Assembly (NCBI GenBank): GCA_037976565.1 | Contig: CP137679.1 | Coordinates: 27,463,539-27,527,538, forward strand | DNA length: 64,000 bases | Origin: Mesocentrotus franciscanus | Taxonomy: Eukaryota > Echinodermata > Echinoidea > Camarodonta > Strongylocentrotidae | Direction: 5' to 3' | Shown: piece by piece, positions 1-12,649 of the stretch | Layout: every line of letters starts with the position of its first letter | How positions within the stretch are numbered: the stretch's first letter is position 1 | Made by a program: the position numbers and the translations under genes | Notes under the pieces: generated by a model | What the model was told of the DNA's origin: nothing | Databases searched by the model: none | What the model saw: only the letters and a program-made list of their open reading frames with translations

Positions 1-323
1 GCAATGTAGAAGGCCACGCCTCCGCCTCTTTTCCCTTTGCGATCTGCCCTTATCAACTTATAATTTGGTAAATTAAACAAATCTGGGGAATTTTCATGTA
101 GCCATGTCTCGCTAATACCAATAACAGAGAATTTGAAATTGTTTAACGTGTGTAAGAGATTTTCAAAATATTCGAAGTTTCTATTCAGACTTAAATTTGC
201 ATGTAAAAGGGAAATATCATTTGGATTACTATCAAACATGTTATTGAATTCTTGAGGTGTGTAGTATTTGCTATTGTATGAATTTTCTATGTAATTATCA
301 GGAATAAAAGAGAGTGACTCCAT
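1..323 (-). mobile_element. LINE retrotransposon fragment, start of the endonuclease domain
   Basis: Read on the minus strand from an ATG at 323, the frame stays open to the window edge (107 codons). It contains ISLLHANLSLNRNFEYF, then VIGISETWLHENSPDLFNLP, then KGKRGGGVAFYI. This is the usual start of the apurinic-type endonuclease of LINE ORF2: an N-terminal LLHxN, the SETWL motif with the metal-binding Glu, and the GGGVAxY strand. The usual NIRSL after LLH is altered to NLSLN. The rest of the endonuclease and the reverse transcriptase would lie outside the window. It is a mobile element, not a host gene. Confidence 0.85.
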
Positions 324-1216
324 CAGAAACGATAAAATGTAAAGTACCAGATATTATGTAAGGGATCAACTGCAAGCGTGCTTGTGGTGTAGGTGCGTTT
401 GCAAGTGACTGAACGTGTGTTCGTGTGTGTCTGTGGTGCTGATGTGCAGTCAATATCAATATAAAGTTCATCTATAAAAATAATAAGACCCATCTTGGTC
501 AGCATAAGAAAATCACTGGAAGCAGTAGAGCAGAGCTCAACCACCTAAGAACATGTATATAATAGTTGAAATCATTTACACATAAAAAGAATAATAAATA
601 AGCGGTCACATACAAATGAATAAGGAGCAAACCCAGGAATATGCTTTTTTTTATCATAAAGTGCAACGAAGCCATACGTTAAATAAGCTCAGGGCTGTAA
701 ACAATGTAGGAATATTGTTCATATAAATGTGATAAAGGAGCATGAGTGGATTAGGATCCACTCAGTTTTCAAAGTTGGGAGTGATTTACCAATTATAGTT
801 GTTTGTCAATAAGACATTGTCTGTCCGCAATTTCATTGTGTATCTAGGGTGATCAATTATTATTCGCACAAAAGGCTGGTTACATGGCAATACAATTAAC
901 ATGTGCTATGGGAATCGATAATGGATCATGGGCCTTGAGTGTATCGGCCTTCAAAATTTAGATAAAATAAAATGAAAAATATGTCTGTTTGTTTTTTGTT
1001 TGTTTTTTTGTTTGTTTTTTTGTTTGTTTTTATTTTTTATTTTCCTATCTTCTGTATAATAGTTACTGTCATAACCAAAAATGGTATTCCTCTTGTAAAC
1101 TTAAAGGTTAGCAAGGAGTGCACGATATTAAAAATTTGAGATTAAAGTAAGTACATAGCTACTGAGTGGTTACATACATTTCACATTGTATTGACCAGAT
1201 TCAAATGATCGACTTA
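324..1216. other. Intergenic, no gene seen; TTTG-rich simple repeat
   Basis: No coding signal is supported here. The short minus-strand ORF directly upstream of the LINE frame has no recognisable domain. A (TTTG)n/T-rich simple repeat lies at about 983-1041. The part next to 323 may be LINE 5' sequence, which cannot be shown from one copy. Confidence 0.6.
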
Positions 1217-1389
1217 TACACCAGGGCCCCGTATTACAAAGAGTTGATATCAATCGTAACTTATTTGCGATTGATATCAATCGCAACCATGTACATAAGA
1301 GATAGGAGAATGCAAACTTGCGATTGATTGGAGGACTTACGATTGATTTGGATCAATCGTAACTCTTTGTAAGACGGGGCCCAGGTGTA
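1217..1389. mobile_element. Short MITE with terminal inverted repeats (TACACCnGGGCCCCGT)
   Basis: The left end TACACCAGGGCCCCGTATTA and the right end, read in reverse as TACACCTGGGCCCCGTCTTA, match over about 29 bp with two differences and continue into CAAAGAGTT. The inside is built of smaller inverted copies of GATTGATATCAATC-like sequence. There is no coding capacity. No clear target-site duplication was found. Confidence 0.7.
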
Positions 1390-1830
1390 GTAAAGTAATT
1401 CCACGTTCGTGTTGCCTAACATTTCAGAAAAGTAGAGGTACAATAATAATTAATCTTGCGTAGCCACACCCCCTATGATCAGAAACGTGGATGCATATGT
1501 GTTAGTATGTACATGCGTGTAAACAAGACTGATATGAAAAATACAGAAGTCTGTTACAAAACTCTATCAATCAGCATCGAAATACCCGCCCAGTCGGGCG
1601 CTTCAGCAGAGTATCAGGATAAAATTATGATAAACAAGAGTGGAGTAGACACGCCCCCTCTGATTAGAGAGTACATGATGTATGCAGTGACGAAAGTTTG
1701 ACAAGGGGTGAATGGTGAGGTAACTGCATAGGGTTAGAAGTCACTTTGTTGTATCTTGTTACCCATCATGATTTTTTTTTAAAGTCAAGTCCAACTCGGA
1801 AATACCAATAGGAAAGGCCAAAGATTGACC

Positions 1831-2050
1831 CAGTGGCGGATCCAGGGGGGAGGGCCCTCCCCTGGCAAAAAAAACAGGTTAAAACACCCTTTTTGAAGAA
1901 AAAGAAGATGGGCCCCTCCTGGCGCTCAAGGGGTGGATGTTGAGTTTTAAAATAGGACTTCCCCGTTGAGCAAAAACAAATGGTGCTCACTACCCCCCGC
2001 CCCCACTGAGCGAAATATCCGATTTTCAAATTTTCGGGAACCTCCAGATT
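1831..2050. mobile_element. Degraded element beginning CAGTGGCGGATCCAGG
   Basis: The segment starts with CAGTGGCGGATCCAGG followed by a G-run, a terminal sequence seen at many animal DNA-transposon remnants. The opposite terminus was not found, so this is probably a truncated copy. The overlapping minus-strand ORF (1766-2077) is low complexity and not a gene. Confidence 0.45.
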
Positions 2051-2105
2051 ATAGGCTGTTTTCGTAAATAAATACATATGTCGTTGTTAAGTCTTCGTTA
2101 CGGAT

Positions 2106-2245
2106 TATTTTATTCACCTGTTAACGAATAATTTTATTTCAATAGTCAAAATGCAAATTGCATATTGTTACTAGGGCGAATCATGGTATTTATCCGACTT
2201 AGCAACATCAAATCTATGCAATTTTTATTCTGACTATTGAGATCT
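2106..2245. repeat. Small fold-back repeat, related to the element at 33778-34103
   Basis: TTTCAATAGTCAAAATGCAA near 2140 is repeated in inverted orientation near 2210-2240 (TTGCATAGAT to CTCAATAGTC). The same sentences, CACCTGTTA followed by TTTCAATAGTCAgAATG, occur in the fold-back at 33778-34103, so the two are diverged members of one family. Confidence 0.5.
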
Positions 2246-2588
2246 AATAATATACTCTCACAATCTTGTGTAAATTAAGTCTCGCAACCACTGGTCGGTT
2301 AAACATGAATTAACACCTTAGCTATTTTAAACCAAATCAGCCACTGTAAAAAGAGCTTGACGAATTTGTGGCAACTATCTTTACCTGATAATTGGGCATG
2401 TATTTACAAACAATACTTCGGAAAAAAATTGCCCAATATTTTCACTTCTCTATATCAAGTTCATTAAATTGTTTTGGGCAAGTAACAACTATTTGTTTAA
2501 AAAAAAAGAATCGGTGAATCTGAAATTTAATCAATCTGATGGAAGGTAAAACTATACCCAAACTATACCCGAAAAACTACAAAGATAG

Positions 2589-3625
2589 TATAGGATTCCT
2601 CGGTCAATTTCGTAAGTTGGCCACACAAATTCATTTTATGTTCATTCAATTTCGCCGATTCTGTCACCGCAGCTGTTATTTTTCGTTCAAATTCGTTTTT
2701 TAGCATTTAAATTCATAAAACGATCATTCAAAAACATTTTATTTTCATTCGAATTAAAACGTGTTTCTTTTTCGTAAAATTTTCGTTCAATTTAAAGCGA
2801 GACGATTCGCGATTACGTAATAGCGTCTTCCGTGAATTCAAATTCGTTTCTTTGCATACAATTTCACACGTTTTGCAGACAAATTAAACAGTCTAAATGT
2901 AATTTACACAAATATAAATGGCTTCAAAGAGATTACGAACATCGAATAAATTATCAAAAACAAAACCAAACAAAACATAAAAATAAATCAATGTATTGAT
3001 ACCCCCCACCATTATGGTACGCCACTCCAATAAATACAACTGTAGTCTGTAAACACACACTTTGCATGCACTTATATCATTGCATATTCATAAAAAAGAC
3101 ACCCTTGCTTAGTTCCATGCTAATTCTATATTGATGTGGCTAGGTTATATCTACTTAACACATGATCGTTCAGTCGCTAAATAGTGATGATTTAGTGGGT
3201 ATACACCCCTAGTGAGGACAAATAACATGTTTGTTGCTTACCAACCCATACAATTTGAAATGGATTTAGCATGGAACTAAGCTTGCGGGGTTCTATATAT
3301 GATCATACTGGGTAAGATTTACATGTTTAATTTGTCTGCAAAACGTGTGAAATTGTATGCAAAGAAACGAATTTGAATTCACGGAAGACGCTATTACGTA
3401 ATCGCGAATCGTCTCGCTTTAAATTGAATGAAAATTTTACTAAAAAGAAACACGTTTTAATTCGAATGAAAATAAAATGTTTTTGAATGACCGTTTCATG
3501 AATTTAAATGCTAAAAAACGAATTCGAACGAAAAATAACAGCTGCGGTAACAGAATCGGCGAAATTGAATGAACATAAAATGAATTTGTGTGGCCAACTT
3601 ACGAAATTGACCGAGAAATCCTATA
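2589..3625. mobile_element. 1-kb fold-back DNA element with ~302-bp inverted arms
   Basis: The left arm (2589-2890) and right arm (3324-3625) are near-perfect reverse complements, starting TATAGGATTyCTCGGTCAAT and ending at TGTTTAATTTGTCTGC. The loop (2891-3323) has no long ORF. It contains a second, inner inverted pair around TTAGTTCCATGCTAA (about 3109 and 3262). The ends fit a TA duplication, but the TATA at the boundary makes this ambiguous. It is a non-autonomous DNA transposon with unusually long arms for its size. Confidence 0.8.
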
Positions 3626-3826
3626 TTAGAGGTTGAACATTAAATACAAAGATGGATGGGGAGATGTACAGAGTTTAATGTATAACAAGGAGAAACTGTA
3701 CTAAATAATTTTTGACCCAGGTTAGGGAAAAGAACAGAAAACTGGGTGAAGTTGTATTGTGCATACACTGCATAGTCGTGTATAAATTTGAATAATTAAA
3801 AAAAATGTTCTAATATCTATCTATCA

Positions 3827-4262
3827 AGGTATCTTCTCCAAGCTCGGAAGTTGATTGCAACATTTTCCCACACATCTCTGTTTTCTGCCAGCCTAGTACA
3901 CTCTTGAAGTGTTATTAATTCCACTCCATGTCTAATTCATGTTCCCTCCCATTTAGTTCTTCTCCAAGTTAGTTCTTAGTTTCCCTCTTGGTCTAGTATA
4001 TTCTACTTTATCTTTTCCAATAAATATTTCAAGAGACTCTGATGTCTTTTAATGTGATCCAAGTAGTTTGCCTTTCTTTCTTTAACCATTCCTATCAGCT
4101 AGATATTCTGTTTAAGCCCTACTATATAATTATGCAGGAATTCTCTGTTAGTTTTCATATCTTTCCATGATATTCTCGTCATTCTCCTGAAGAACCATTT
4201 CTCAAATGAGATGATTTTCTTTTTTCATATTCTTTGTTAATTTCCATGTTTCTGTTCCATTA
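3827..4262 (-). pseudogene. Decayed LINE reverse-transcriptase C-terminal tail
   Basis: The minus strand reads NGTETWKLTKNMKK, then after a frame change FEKWFFRRMTRISWKDMKTN, and further on KERKANYLDHIKRH and NRDVWENVA. This is the order of the C-terminal region of a large group of LINE ORF2 proteins: a GSETWTLTK-like block, an EMWFxRRMLRISW-like block, a RxxxxxGHxxR-like block and a final DRxxW block. Stops and frameshifts interrupt it, so it is a relic. It differs from the CR1/L2/Rex1-type LINE at 45 kb. Confidence 0.7.
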
Positions 4263-5111
4263 TGAGCCTTCGGTAGGCTATTTACATTACAAGTGTTGCC
4301 GCGCAACATTAGGGGTCTCAAATGCCAAACGCACTTTCCTTCGGTTTTCTCACGACACAGTTACAATTAAATCACACTGACCAGTTCAAATGTGCTATGT
4401 AGACAGTATTTACTTCCACTAAACGTACCAATGTACCAGATAATGTGTGTGTGTGGTGGTGGTGGTGGTTTAATTGAACTAACAAAACAAATAACATATA
4501 TATGATAAATGATGTATATACACATGTATGTGATACATAACAATTAAGTTACCTACCCTAGTAAACAATTTCGAATTAAATATAGTAAACAAACCGTTGT
4601 CTGCTACCGAGGCATTATATGAACCAAGTTCGATCAGCTATTATGTAATGTTGATATATCTGTATTATATCTTCTTAACTCCAACGTTCGTATTATTCTT
4701 TTGTATTAAGGAAATATAGAAGTCATGAGTATATGAATCTAACTCGTGAAAATGCATAGTTACATGTTTACTAAATTACTTTACAAAGATGTTATAAATA
4801 TAAGATACATACTCAAATGATCGTACATGTACAGTGTACTACAACTGTATGAACTTCAAACCAAGTATTTGATTAATACTTCAAATATCCAAGAATGTAT
4901 AACTGACTAAATGTCACTACAACAAGTATGATACATTAGAAGAGAATATATTAAATGAACTTACCAACTGTTAGAAACCCTATTAACAACAGCTAAATCA
5001 GGATACTGCTCTCTCTCTCTCACTTCTCAGAGTGTCTTCATACACAATGGAGAAAGTTCCTGCTTGTGTAGAATTATATATTCAACATCATCCCACACAC
5101 ACAGAGTATAT
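4263..5111. other. Intergenic, no gene seen
   Basis: AT-rich sequence with a short (GTG)n run at about 4441-4469 and a short (TC)n run near 5010. No ORF with coding character or recognisable element was seen. Confidence 0.6.
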
Positions 5112-5570
5112 GACCCCGTTCTCACTCACTTTGAAAGTGGTCTTAGTTAGACCGCTCCAGAGGAACGGGTCTTGAGGAACGGTTTGCGAGGGTTCACACT
5201 CCGAGCAGTTTTTTATGGCTCAAACCGCTCCACGAGTCAAAGTGGTCTTGTTGCTATGGTAGCTCAAGTCAGCGGGTAAATTTTTTCGCGCGCGGAATAC
5301 TTAGCGTATGTACCGTAATACATGTTTCGCACGCAACGTCACTAGACCACTTCCGTTCAAAGTACGCTTCCGTTCACACTCGCACGTTAGAGCGCTCCAA
5401 ACCGCTCTTAATAAGACCCGTTCCTCAAGACCACCTCCCGAGGTGGTCTTCTGGAGCGGTCCAGAAGTCCACTTCCTGGACCACTTTGACCGTTCTCACT
5501 CACCTAAGAACCGCTCCTGAGGAACGGGTCTTAGTTAGACCGCTCCAACGAAGTGAGTGAGAACGGGGTC
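5112..5570. mobile_element. MITE family A, copy 1 (GACCCCGTTCTCACTCACTT ends)
   Basis: It begins GACCCCGTTCTCACTCACTT and ends with the matching inverted GTGAGTGAGAACGGGGTC. TAT lies on both sides (5109-5111 and 5571-5573), a possible 3-bp target duplication. Inside are many short inverted copies of GGAACGGGTCTT, AGACCGCTCC and CACTTTGA, so the whole unit can fold into several hairpins. Other copies: 17216-17665 (opposite orientation), 37138-37590 and a scrap at 42556-42600. A 3-bp duplication would fit the PIF/Harbinger group, which is an inference. Confidence 0.85.
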
Positions 5571-6172
5571 TATGATGGGAAAGTTACCCTCTTGGTCACT
5601 GCTTTGGTCAAGAGTTATGTGGCTAACCCAAACAATTTACGGCTGAATGAACATTGGGGGGTAGGGTTCGAGGGGTCTGCATGATTATTGTACACTCTGT
5701 ATACAATGTACGTGTATGCTTCAATGTAGTGATTAAAGATAAAGTAGACTAATGCTAGCTTGCCGCTACTATACAACAAGTACGCTCGACCAATGCTACG
5801 GATGAGACACATGTAAAGGGCGCCATCTGTATTCTTCAGCTCGCCATACATGGAATTCGAAAATTATTTGTCAATCATAATTTTCGAAGCCACTCCAGAC
5901 AACAAGATCAACAACAGCAACAACAGCAAAAACAATAGCAGCAACGACGACAACAACAACAACAAAAACAAAAAGAACTACAACTAACTTTGTATGCAAT
6001 GAAATGCATTCTTGAGAATGACATGACTTAAGGAATGGAATGATGCATAACAATATTGTTTAAAATAGATAGATACATGCATGACTTTGTATAGGCAGAG
6101 AGAGAGAGAGAGAGAGACTTGGCCGATGGAGAAAACACATCGTGGAAAGTGGGAAAGTGGAAGAAGAAGAAG

Positions 6173-6208
<36 letters not shown>

Positions 6209-7201
6209 GTAACCTACCATATGGAAAATAATCTGGATAGAAAGTGGGTTGGCATGGGCAAAGAACATATTGTAGACATGAGTATGAACCGGACGAGAAG
6301 TTGTATTTTCAGGGTAATTGTTCTGAAGTTACCAGGGGTTAATCCGGTGTTTTATTTAAGAAAAAAAAAAAAAATGGACGATCAAAATTTAAAAATACAC
6401 AATTAATGGGGATTTTATTTTGTGAACTTAAGGTATAGCCAATTGCAATTAGATCTATGTTCATAATTGTAGTTGTAAGTTCGGCAAATGTTGTTCTTGA
6501 AAGGATGCAGTCTGTCTTGTTATCCATGCACATACATTTATCCCTCCTTACCCTATTCAGAATATCATCTTCACCCGAGAATTTACCTTTGTGCTCTGAA
6601 AATATTATTTCCTCAATACTATAGATCTAGTATTAGTATACGTGCATCTCCGTACCTTACAGATATCCATTATGATGAACAAAATAGTCCATTACTTCAG
6701 ATGATCGTTCTAGCGTGACGCGCGCGACGTCTTCCAAAAAAAATTGATCTGCAAACTTCAGTGCAAGCATCACCGTAAACATCAAAGTTGTGATGACGGA
6801 CGTCGGTTGTTCCTCTAACTCTGTCAGCGAGATGAAACTAATCCTGGAAAAGAAAACTGAACTCATCTTGGTTGTATTCCACGCTACATGCTACACTGAT
6901 GCCCTGGATATTCTTTTCGAAAGATGCTGCTTGTGCTGACAATCTAACGTTACACCTGTCGTATAGAACGGTACTTCACTCATTCATCTCAACGGATCGA
7001 GGACCGTGAAGCGCGCCTTAGCTCCCGGCGAGCTGGCAGCTCAATCATCAGAACGGATGCGGTGGACGGACGTGCTTCGTGTTCATAATTCCGTGTTCCT
7101 GGTTTGAGATGCTGCTCATAAATCGGCGATGGACTCAGTGCTAATGATTTCAGCACCAACTCCATAGGTTCTTGCCATTAAGAGAGGCCTTATTTCTGTA
7201 G
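5571..7201. other. Upstream region of the HS2ST gene; simple repeats, CpG-containing stretch
   Basis: It holds a (CAA)n-like run at about 5897-5975, (GA)n at about 6096-6117 and 6176-6207, and an A-run at 6360-6374. From about 6715 to 7090 the sequence becomes locally richer in CpG (for example GACGCGCGCGACGTC near 6718), in contrast to the AT-rich surroundings. That fits a promoter-proximal region. No additional exon could be supported. Confidence 0.45.
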
Positions 7202-7209
7202 TATAAAAG
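7202..7209 (+). promoter_or_regulatory. Possible TATA box for the HS2ST gene
   Basis: TATAAAAG lies about 400 bp upstream of the start codon and would place a transcription start near 7230. Two short upstream ORFs follow if this promoter is used: 7369-7431 and 7374-7418. They are in different frames from each other and both end before the main ATG. An upstream non-coding exon or another start site cannot be excluded. Confidence 0.3.
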
Positions 7210-7605
7210 CAGAAGTTCTCGGCTATTTCCATAATTTACTTTGATTGAAGGAGTGAAGTGTCAGTCTGTCAGAGTAGACATCATTGACATTTGGTTATTG
7301 GAGCTGTATTGCACTGAACAATACTATCAATAGTCAATAGTTTTCTTGTGAACTTCGACTTCAAGTTTATGTCATGGATTTCTTGTTCAGCATCAAGATA
7401 TCCTCCAGTCAGTTTTGAATTTAGCTACTGACAATACCATTTCTTTATTTTATTACTTCAACATGATTAACCTTGACTGTTCTTGCTGAAAAAGTGAAAT
7501 TGAAGTGGAGGGCAGAATTAACAACAAAATCTGAAGTAAAGACAGAGGTTACAGTTCACACCCAGAGTTTTGCTGAAGATCCATCTTTTGATACAACAAG
7601 AAACC

Positions 7606-7729
7606 ATGATGATGATCCCTTTCCGAGCCCTAATGCACTACAGGAGTGGACTTTTTATTTTGGTTTTTATCTTCATTTTAGCGGTGCTATTCCTAGAGTT
7701 CCAAGTGCAAGATATTCATGATGAACGAG
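7606..7729 (+). CDS. HS2ST1: Heparan sulfate 2-O-sulfotransferase, exon 1 (membrane anchor)
   Basis: This exon encodes residues 1-41 and the first base of codon 42. It starts at three consecutive ATGs; the first has A at -3. After MMMIPFRALMHYRSG comes a hydrophobic segment of about 16 residues (GLFILVFIFILAVLFL) and then EFQVQDIHDER, the start of the stem. Basic residues (R7, H11, R13) lie on the cytosolic side, so this is a type II Golgi signal anchor. The pattern LFLExQxQ is the one seen in vertebrate HS2ST just after its anchor. The donor CGAG|GTAAGA leaves phase 1, which fits exon 2. Which of the three Met codons is used is not decided by sequence. Confidence 0.85.
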
Positions 7730-8221
7730 GTAAGATTTTAAGAAACTTGATTTAAAGAAAAATAAAGAAAGCCAATTTTTCATCTCAGAATTCATGATGA
7801 TTTGCTAGCAAATGCATTGAATATTTTTATCTAATTAACATGTTCTTCTCCTTTTAAAGTGTAAACATATAACTTAGTTACAATATCATATGTGCACCTT
7901 TTATGTTTAATTATGACTTATAATCACTCGGTGTTCAAACAAACTTACAAAGTATGATTTCTGCAACCAGATGAATACCATGCAAGTACATGTACCTGTA
8001 CATGTGGAGGGCTGAGTATAATTTGCATTTTGTTGTCTACATGTACATGTATATGAATATATTTTCATTAGAAATTGAATGATGTGGCAAACAGTTGCTT
8101 CTCACTCTGACTAAAATTTGCTACATAAACAGTTAATTTGATAATTATTAACAAGATACATGTACATGTACACTGTCACTTTAAATTATATACAATTAAC
8201 AACTGAATTATTCATACCCCT

Positions 8222-8265
<44 letters not shown>

Positions 8266-11200
8266 ATGTTTTTCATAACTCGAGAATTAAAGGAGGACTG
8301 GTTGAAGTAGGGCATTTTAAAAATACTTTTAGATGTAAGGTCCAATGTGTCACATTCTCAAGAAACATAAATCAAGACAAATCAATTTTCACTTACTTAA
8401 AAAAAATAACAAAACTTGGTAAGGCCATGATTAAATTTGTTGTTATGTTTTTCAGCACCCATACAGGTGTGTGACAAAAAGATTCCTTCCTACTTGTACT
8501 CTGGAATGTATGCATAATTTACAAAATATGACATGTTTCTCTCAATTTATTATCTTACAATTGTTTTAAATTTTGAAAATGGCAATTCTCTATAAAGATA
8601 CTGGATATTTTGTTTTTATTCTGCCAACCTTTGACTTCCAGGTTATCCCATTGAAAAACTTGATCAAAGTAGGTAAAAACAAGAGATTCCATTAAATTCT
8701 TGAAAGCAATCCAAAGTCTTGTATGGCCAAATATACTTGTACAACTGTAGGTAATGCAAGAAAATAATACAGGTGTAGAATATCTGATCAACTTGTACAA
8801 TAGGAATGTATGCAATATATATTTTTGTGTAAAATATGAGAAGATTGATTACTTTTACATGTATGCCCTCTTTGGTACAGAGTTACAGACAAGACAGAAA
8901 GAAAAGATATTACCTTGTGGATAGTATTAAAAAAAAAAATCAAACTAGAAACAGTTGTTGCACCTCTATTTGAAAGACAGAGCACAGTGATTTAGCAGAA
9001 TACATACCGGTACTTCAATTAAAAAGTACTCCAAATGTTCAGCTTTCAAGAAGAACAAACAAGATGGGAATTTTGAAATACTGTGTAATGTGCTGCTCAA
9101 ATTGGCAGCAGAATGGCAGATGGTCAAATAATGATGTGAGACTGCTCTTCCCCCATTTCCAGTGACTCACACAACATTTTTAACATTACAGGTACATGTA
9201 CATGTACATACCACTATTTTATTTATTGTTTTCAAGAGAGAGATAGAGAGAGTGAGAGAGAAAAGGAGGGGGGTGGTTAACTATTTATAACATCTCTTGT
9301 GAATCATGGGAAGGAGTATCAACACATCATCTTGAACATCTGCTGACAATTCGAGTACCGTAGTAATTTGTAGCCTTCGTGGATAAAGCATTACAGCTGA
9401 TGATGATGCCAAATTTGTCTCTTTCAGAGCAAAGATTGACTGATGTTGCTTTTTTGACAGGAGTTCCTCTGGATTTGCTTTTTGTAAAAGTGACATTATC
9501 TCAGTAATTTCTACAATGTATGTATTCTTTCAAGAACATTATCTAATTTTTTCTTCTAAATTCTATATATTTTTTTTAATTTTCCAAGACCGGAATAATA
9601 GTCCTCTCCCATACATTTTTCTCTTTTCTTTTTATCTAGGAAATGAAAGTTAGAAATATCTGCATCAACGGTTATCATGTACATGTACATCATGATGTTC
9701 TGGTCCTGCTTCCCCTTAGCCTTGCCTACATTGATGCAAGTAGAAAGAAACGATACCCATCAGAGCAAAGGGTTTTCAAATATTGGACAAACTAAAATGC
9801 CATTGTGGAGGAAACCTGACAATTTTCTCAAAGTGTGATGTATTGTACCAAAAAATTGTTTTGTATATTGTTTTTAAAAGGGGTGCAATTCATTCTCTGT
9901 TTCAAAGTTTCATATTTCAAAGGTTTACCTACAAGTATGAATATAAATGTACCTGGATACATACATGTACATGTACATGTACATGTAATTGTATGTTTTA
10001 CACAACCAGAATTCTGTTTCTGTCAAGATTGAGGAATTTTACAGCACTGTTTTTTTTAAAGACGACAGAAAATTACTTTAGGAGCATGGAAAGTACACAT
10101 GTAAGCCTGAATAAAATCCAGTTTATTGTTGACTTTGCTTAAATATACAATCTGTTTCAGTTCAGTCATATTTGATATGTTTGAATAACAAAACAAAGTC
10201 AAAATTAATCAGTATAATATGGAAAATGACATTAAATGCATATGTATACAAGACATACATTATAGATTCCATTTAAATCGCATCCTACATGTACATGTAA
10301 GATCTGCATTTAAGGCCCATGCTCAGATCTACTTTTAACCAGTCCAAATAATCATGACAAGATTTGTGAACATATGAGTCTAACACCTCCTTGGCGACAA
10401 AGTGTACTCCATGCACTCTCCATACAATCCCTGTCTTACACCAGTCTGCAATATACATGTATACTAAGCCCCTGATTTTCATATTCCCCTGATTTTCATA
10501 TTCCCCTTATAAAATGCGAAGTAGCAAACAAGATATTTGGGCTTTCATGATTGGTGGGGGGATTTCAATGCGTGCACCGAATGCAATTGCGAGTTAATCA
10601 AGCAGACCAAACGAAGTGAGATTTCCTCCACGTCCTGAGGATGTATGACTTGGAGGCTGTCTTTTGTTGAAGACTTGTCATAACTGGGTCGCCCGATTGC
10701 TATCTCAGCTGAGCTGCTCAGCTCTGGCCCATGTTCAATGACTGCTGGTATCCTACCATATTCCAGTTGAGACTCCTTCTCTTAATCTCTTTTTTGATCT
10801 TCGGATAATCGCTCATTCATGAATGTGTGTCTGGAGTCCTCTGGACTGCTGCAAATTAGTAGTTTTGCTCACACATGCATTCATAAGTTGTAGTTGTCAA
10901 TTTTCTCATAGCAGTTGTTGTGAATTTGCAGCAAATTGGTCATCTCTTGTCTCGGTCAAAAACCACAAAATTGTTTTAAAAAACAACAACATCCATGTAC
11001 ACTGTAATGACTGTATATTGATCTCACCTCCTTGCTTGACCACTCTCTCATTGGACTCACCTACATGTACATGTACAGTCATTAGAGAATTCAATAAAGT
11101 ACATTGTAAGTTGTTGACTCTTGCTGGAAAGAGTTGCATCTTATTTCAGAGGTTGGAAATACTTGAAACCCAATGACATATTGATATAATCTTTGGATGT

Positions 11201-12328
11201 TGGGGGTAAATATTTTTACAAATTGGGCATACAGGTACATGTACATGTACAGTACAAAGGTTGCTTTGATACAAGATAGAATATCAATATCATATGAGTA
11301 AATTTGTGAATCCAGTACACCTGCAAAACTTCACAAATGCTTGCAAGGTACCAGTACCTTCCTGGACATTCCTGAGAAGGGTGTCAATTCCAGGATGTGA
11401 GCCACTAATTAGACGGTCAGTTGCTGTGAGACACACCTGTTTGAATGTCATGTTCTGTAATGTGCTTCTATTCTTTGAGGTTTAGATAGTGATACATCAA
11501 TAATACATCAGAAGCAGTAGATGGGTAACATTGAAAAATATAATCATACTGTTTAACAAAACTTCTGTCAGAGAGCATTTAAATATTGCTTATAAATCAC
11601 CCGAACAGTAAAAAAAAAAAACAATTAAAAGTTTTCCAATAGCCTTCAAGTGCAAGCGACTTCACTTTAGAATAGAAGTGTTCTACAACTGTACATGTAA
11701 TTGCTACAATGTATGCACACTGAAGATGCAAGATGTCATATTTTTTTAATTGAGATAAGCAGACAAATAGGATTCTCTGTGAAGCAACTTGAAAGAATTG
11801 TATAGCAATATCAAACACAATGATTGATTCAATAGCTATTGAACGTCTGAAAAGTGTCTGCACTTGGAGACTAGAGCTCTAGTTGCCTCTCAGCCGAGAG
11901 TAACCCTTGACAAGGTGTAGTAGACAACTTAAAGAGGCATTCACACCTAGCCACGTGTGAATGTTTCCTGGTGACACCTCCGTAGACTTGTGAATCCTTG
12001 AAATTCATCATTGTGGCACATGTGAACAAATCTCAATGTGGCTTCCATTTCATCTGGATGCTCAAGAGAAGTGCTAACATGTACAGTCATGTACTGTACA
12101 TACCTACATGTTATTATTTTATGTTGCTTACATGTATCTGGCTAATACATGTAATATGTTTTGTTATTTCAGGCATTACAGTGACTTGCTGATCACTATC
12201 TGATTTTTTTAAACTGATATAAGTGCTCTGTGTTCCTTTTATTTTTACAATTATAAGGAGTTGTTGTCTTCAGAGTTTCATAAAACTTTCATCCAGTATG
12301 TGATGTACATAGCCATATCCTCCAAATT

Positions 12329-12480
12329 GATTGATTGATTGATTGATTTCATTTACCAACAGTAACACATTTCATACAATGTGTTTACATATATATACAA
12401 GAAGAGAAACTATTGGTGGGTAAAAAGGGCCAGATAATAGCACATGTGCTAGTCGAGCCTATGGTAACCCCTTCAACAGC
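12329..12480 (-). mobile_element. Possible LINE/SINE 3' tail ending in (TCAA)n
   Basis: On the + strand a (TTGA)n run (12329-12348) is followed by TTTCATTTACCAACAG, an AT-rich piece and GGGCCAGATAATAGCACATG. Read on the minus strand this looks like a retroelement 3' end: a conserved block, then TAAATGAAA and a 4-bp microsatellite tail. No coding part is attached, so the assignment rests on the tail only. Confidence 0.35.
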
Positions 12481-12599
12481 TAAACAATGTATTTTGGTAC
12501 AAATCAGTGTAGAATTTTAACATAACAATACAAAAATAATGAATTTACTATTACAATCGATACTTTAAAAAATATAATTTTATAATTAATATAATTCAT

Positions 12600-12649
12600 A
12601 TAATATACATGTAATATAATATAATATAATATAATATAATATTAATATA
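12600..12649. repeat. (TATAA)n microsatellite
   Basis: A run of TATAATATAATATAAT repeats in an AT-rich stretch. Confidence 0.8.

Noticed and set aside
5308..5520. ORF with near-identical relatives at 17278-17463 and a partial one at 42433-42657
   Set aside because: Recurrence comes from DNA conservation of MITE family A. The third full copy (37138) has frame-breaking deletions, and the sequence is built of hairpin repeats.
9783..10142. 119-codon ORF in intron 1
   Set aside because: Contains translated TGTACA repeats and AT-rich sequence; no domain.
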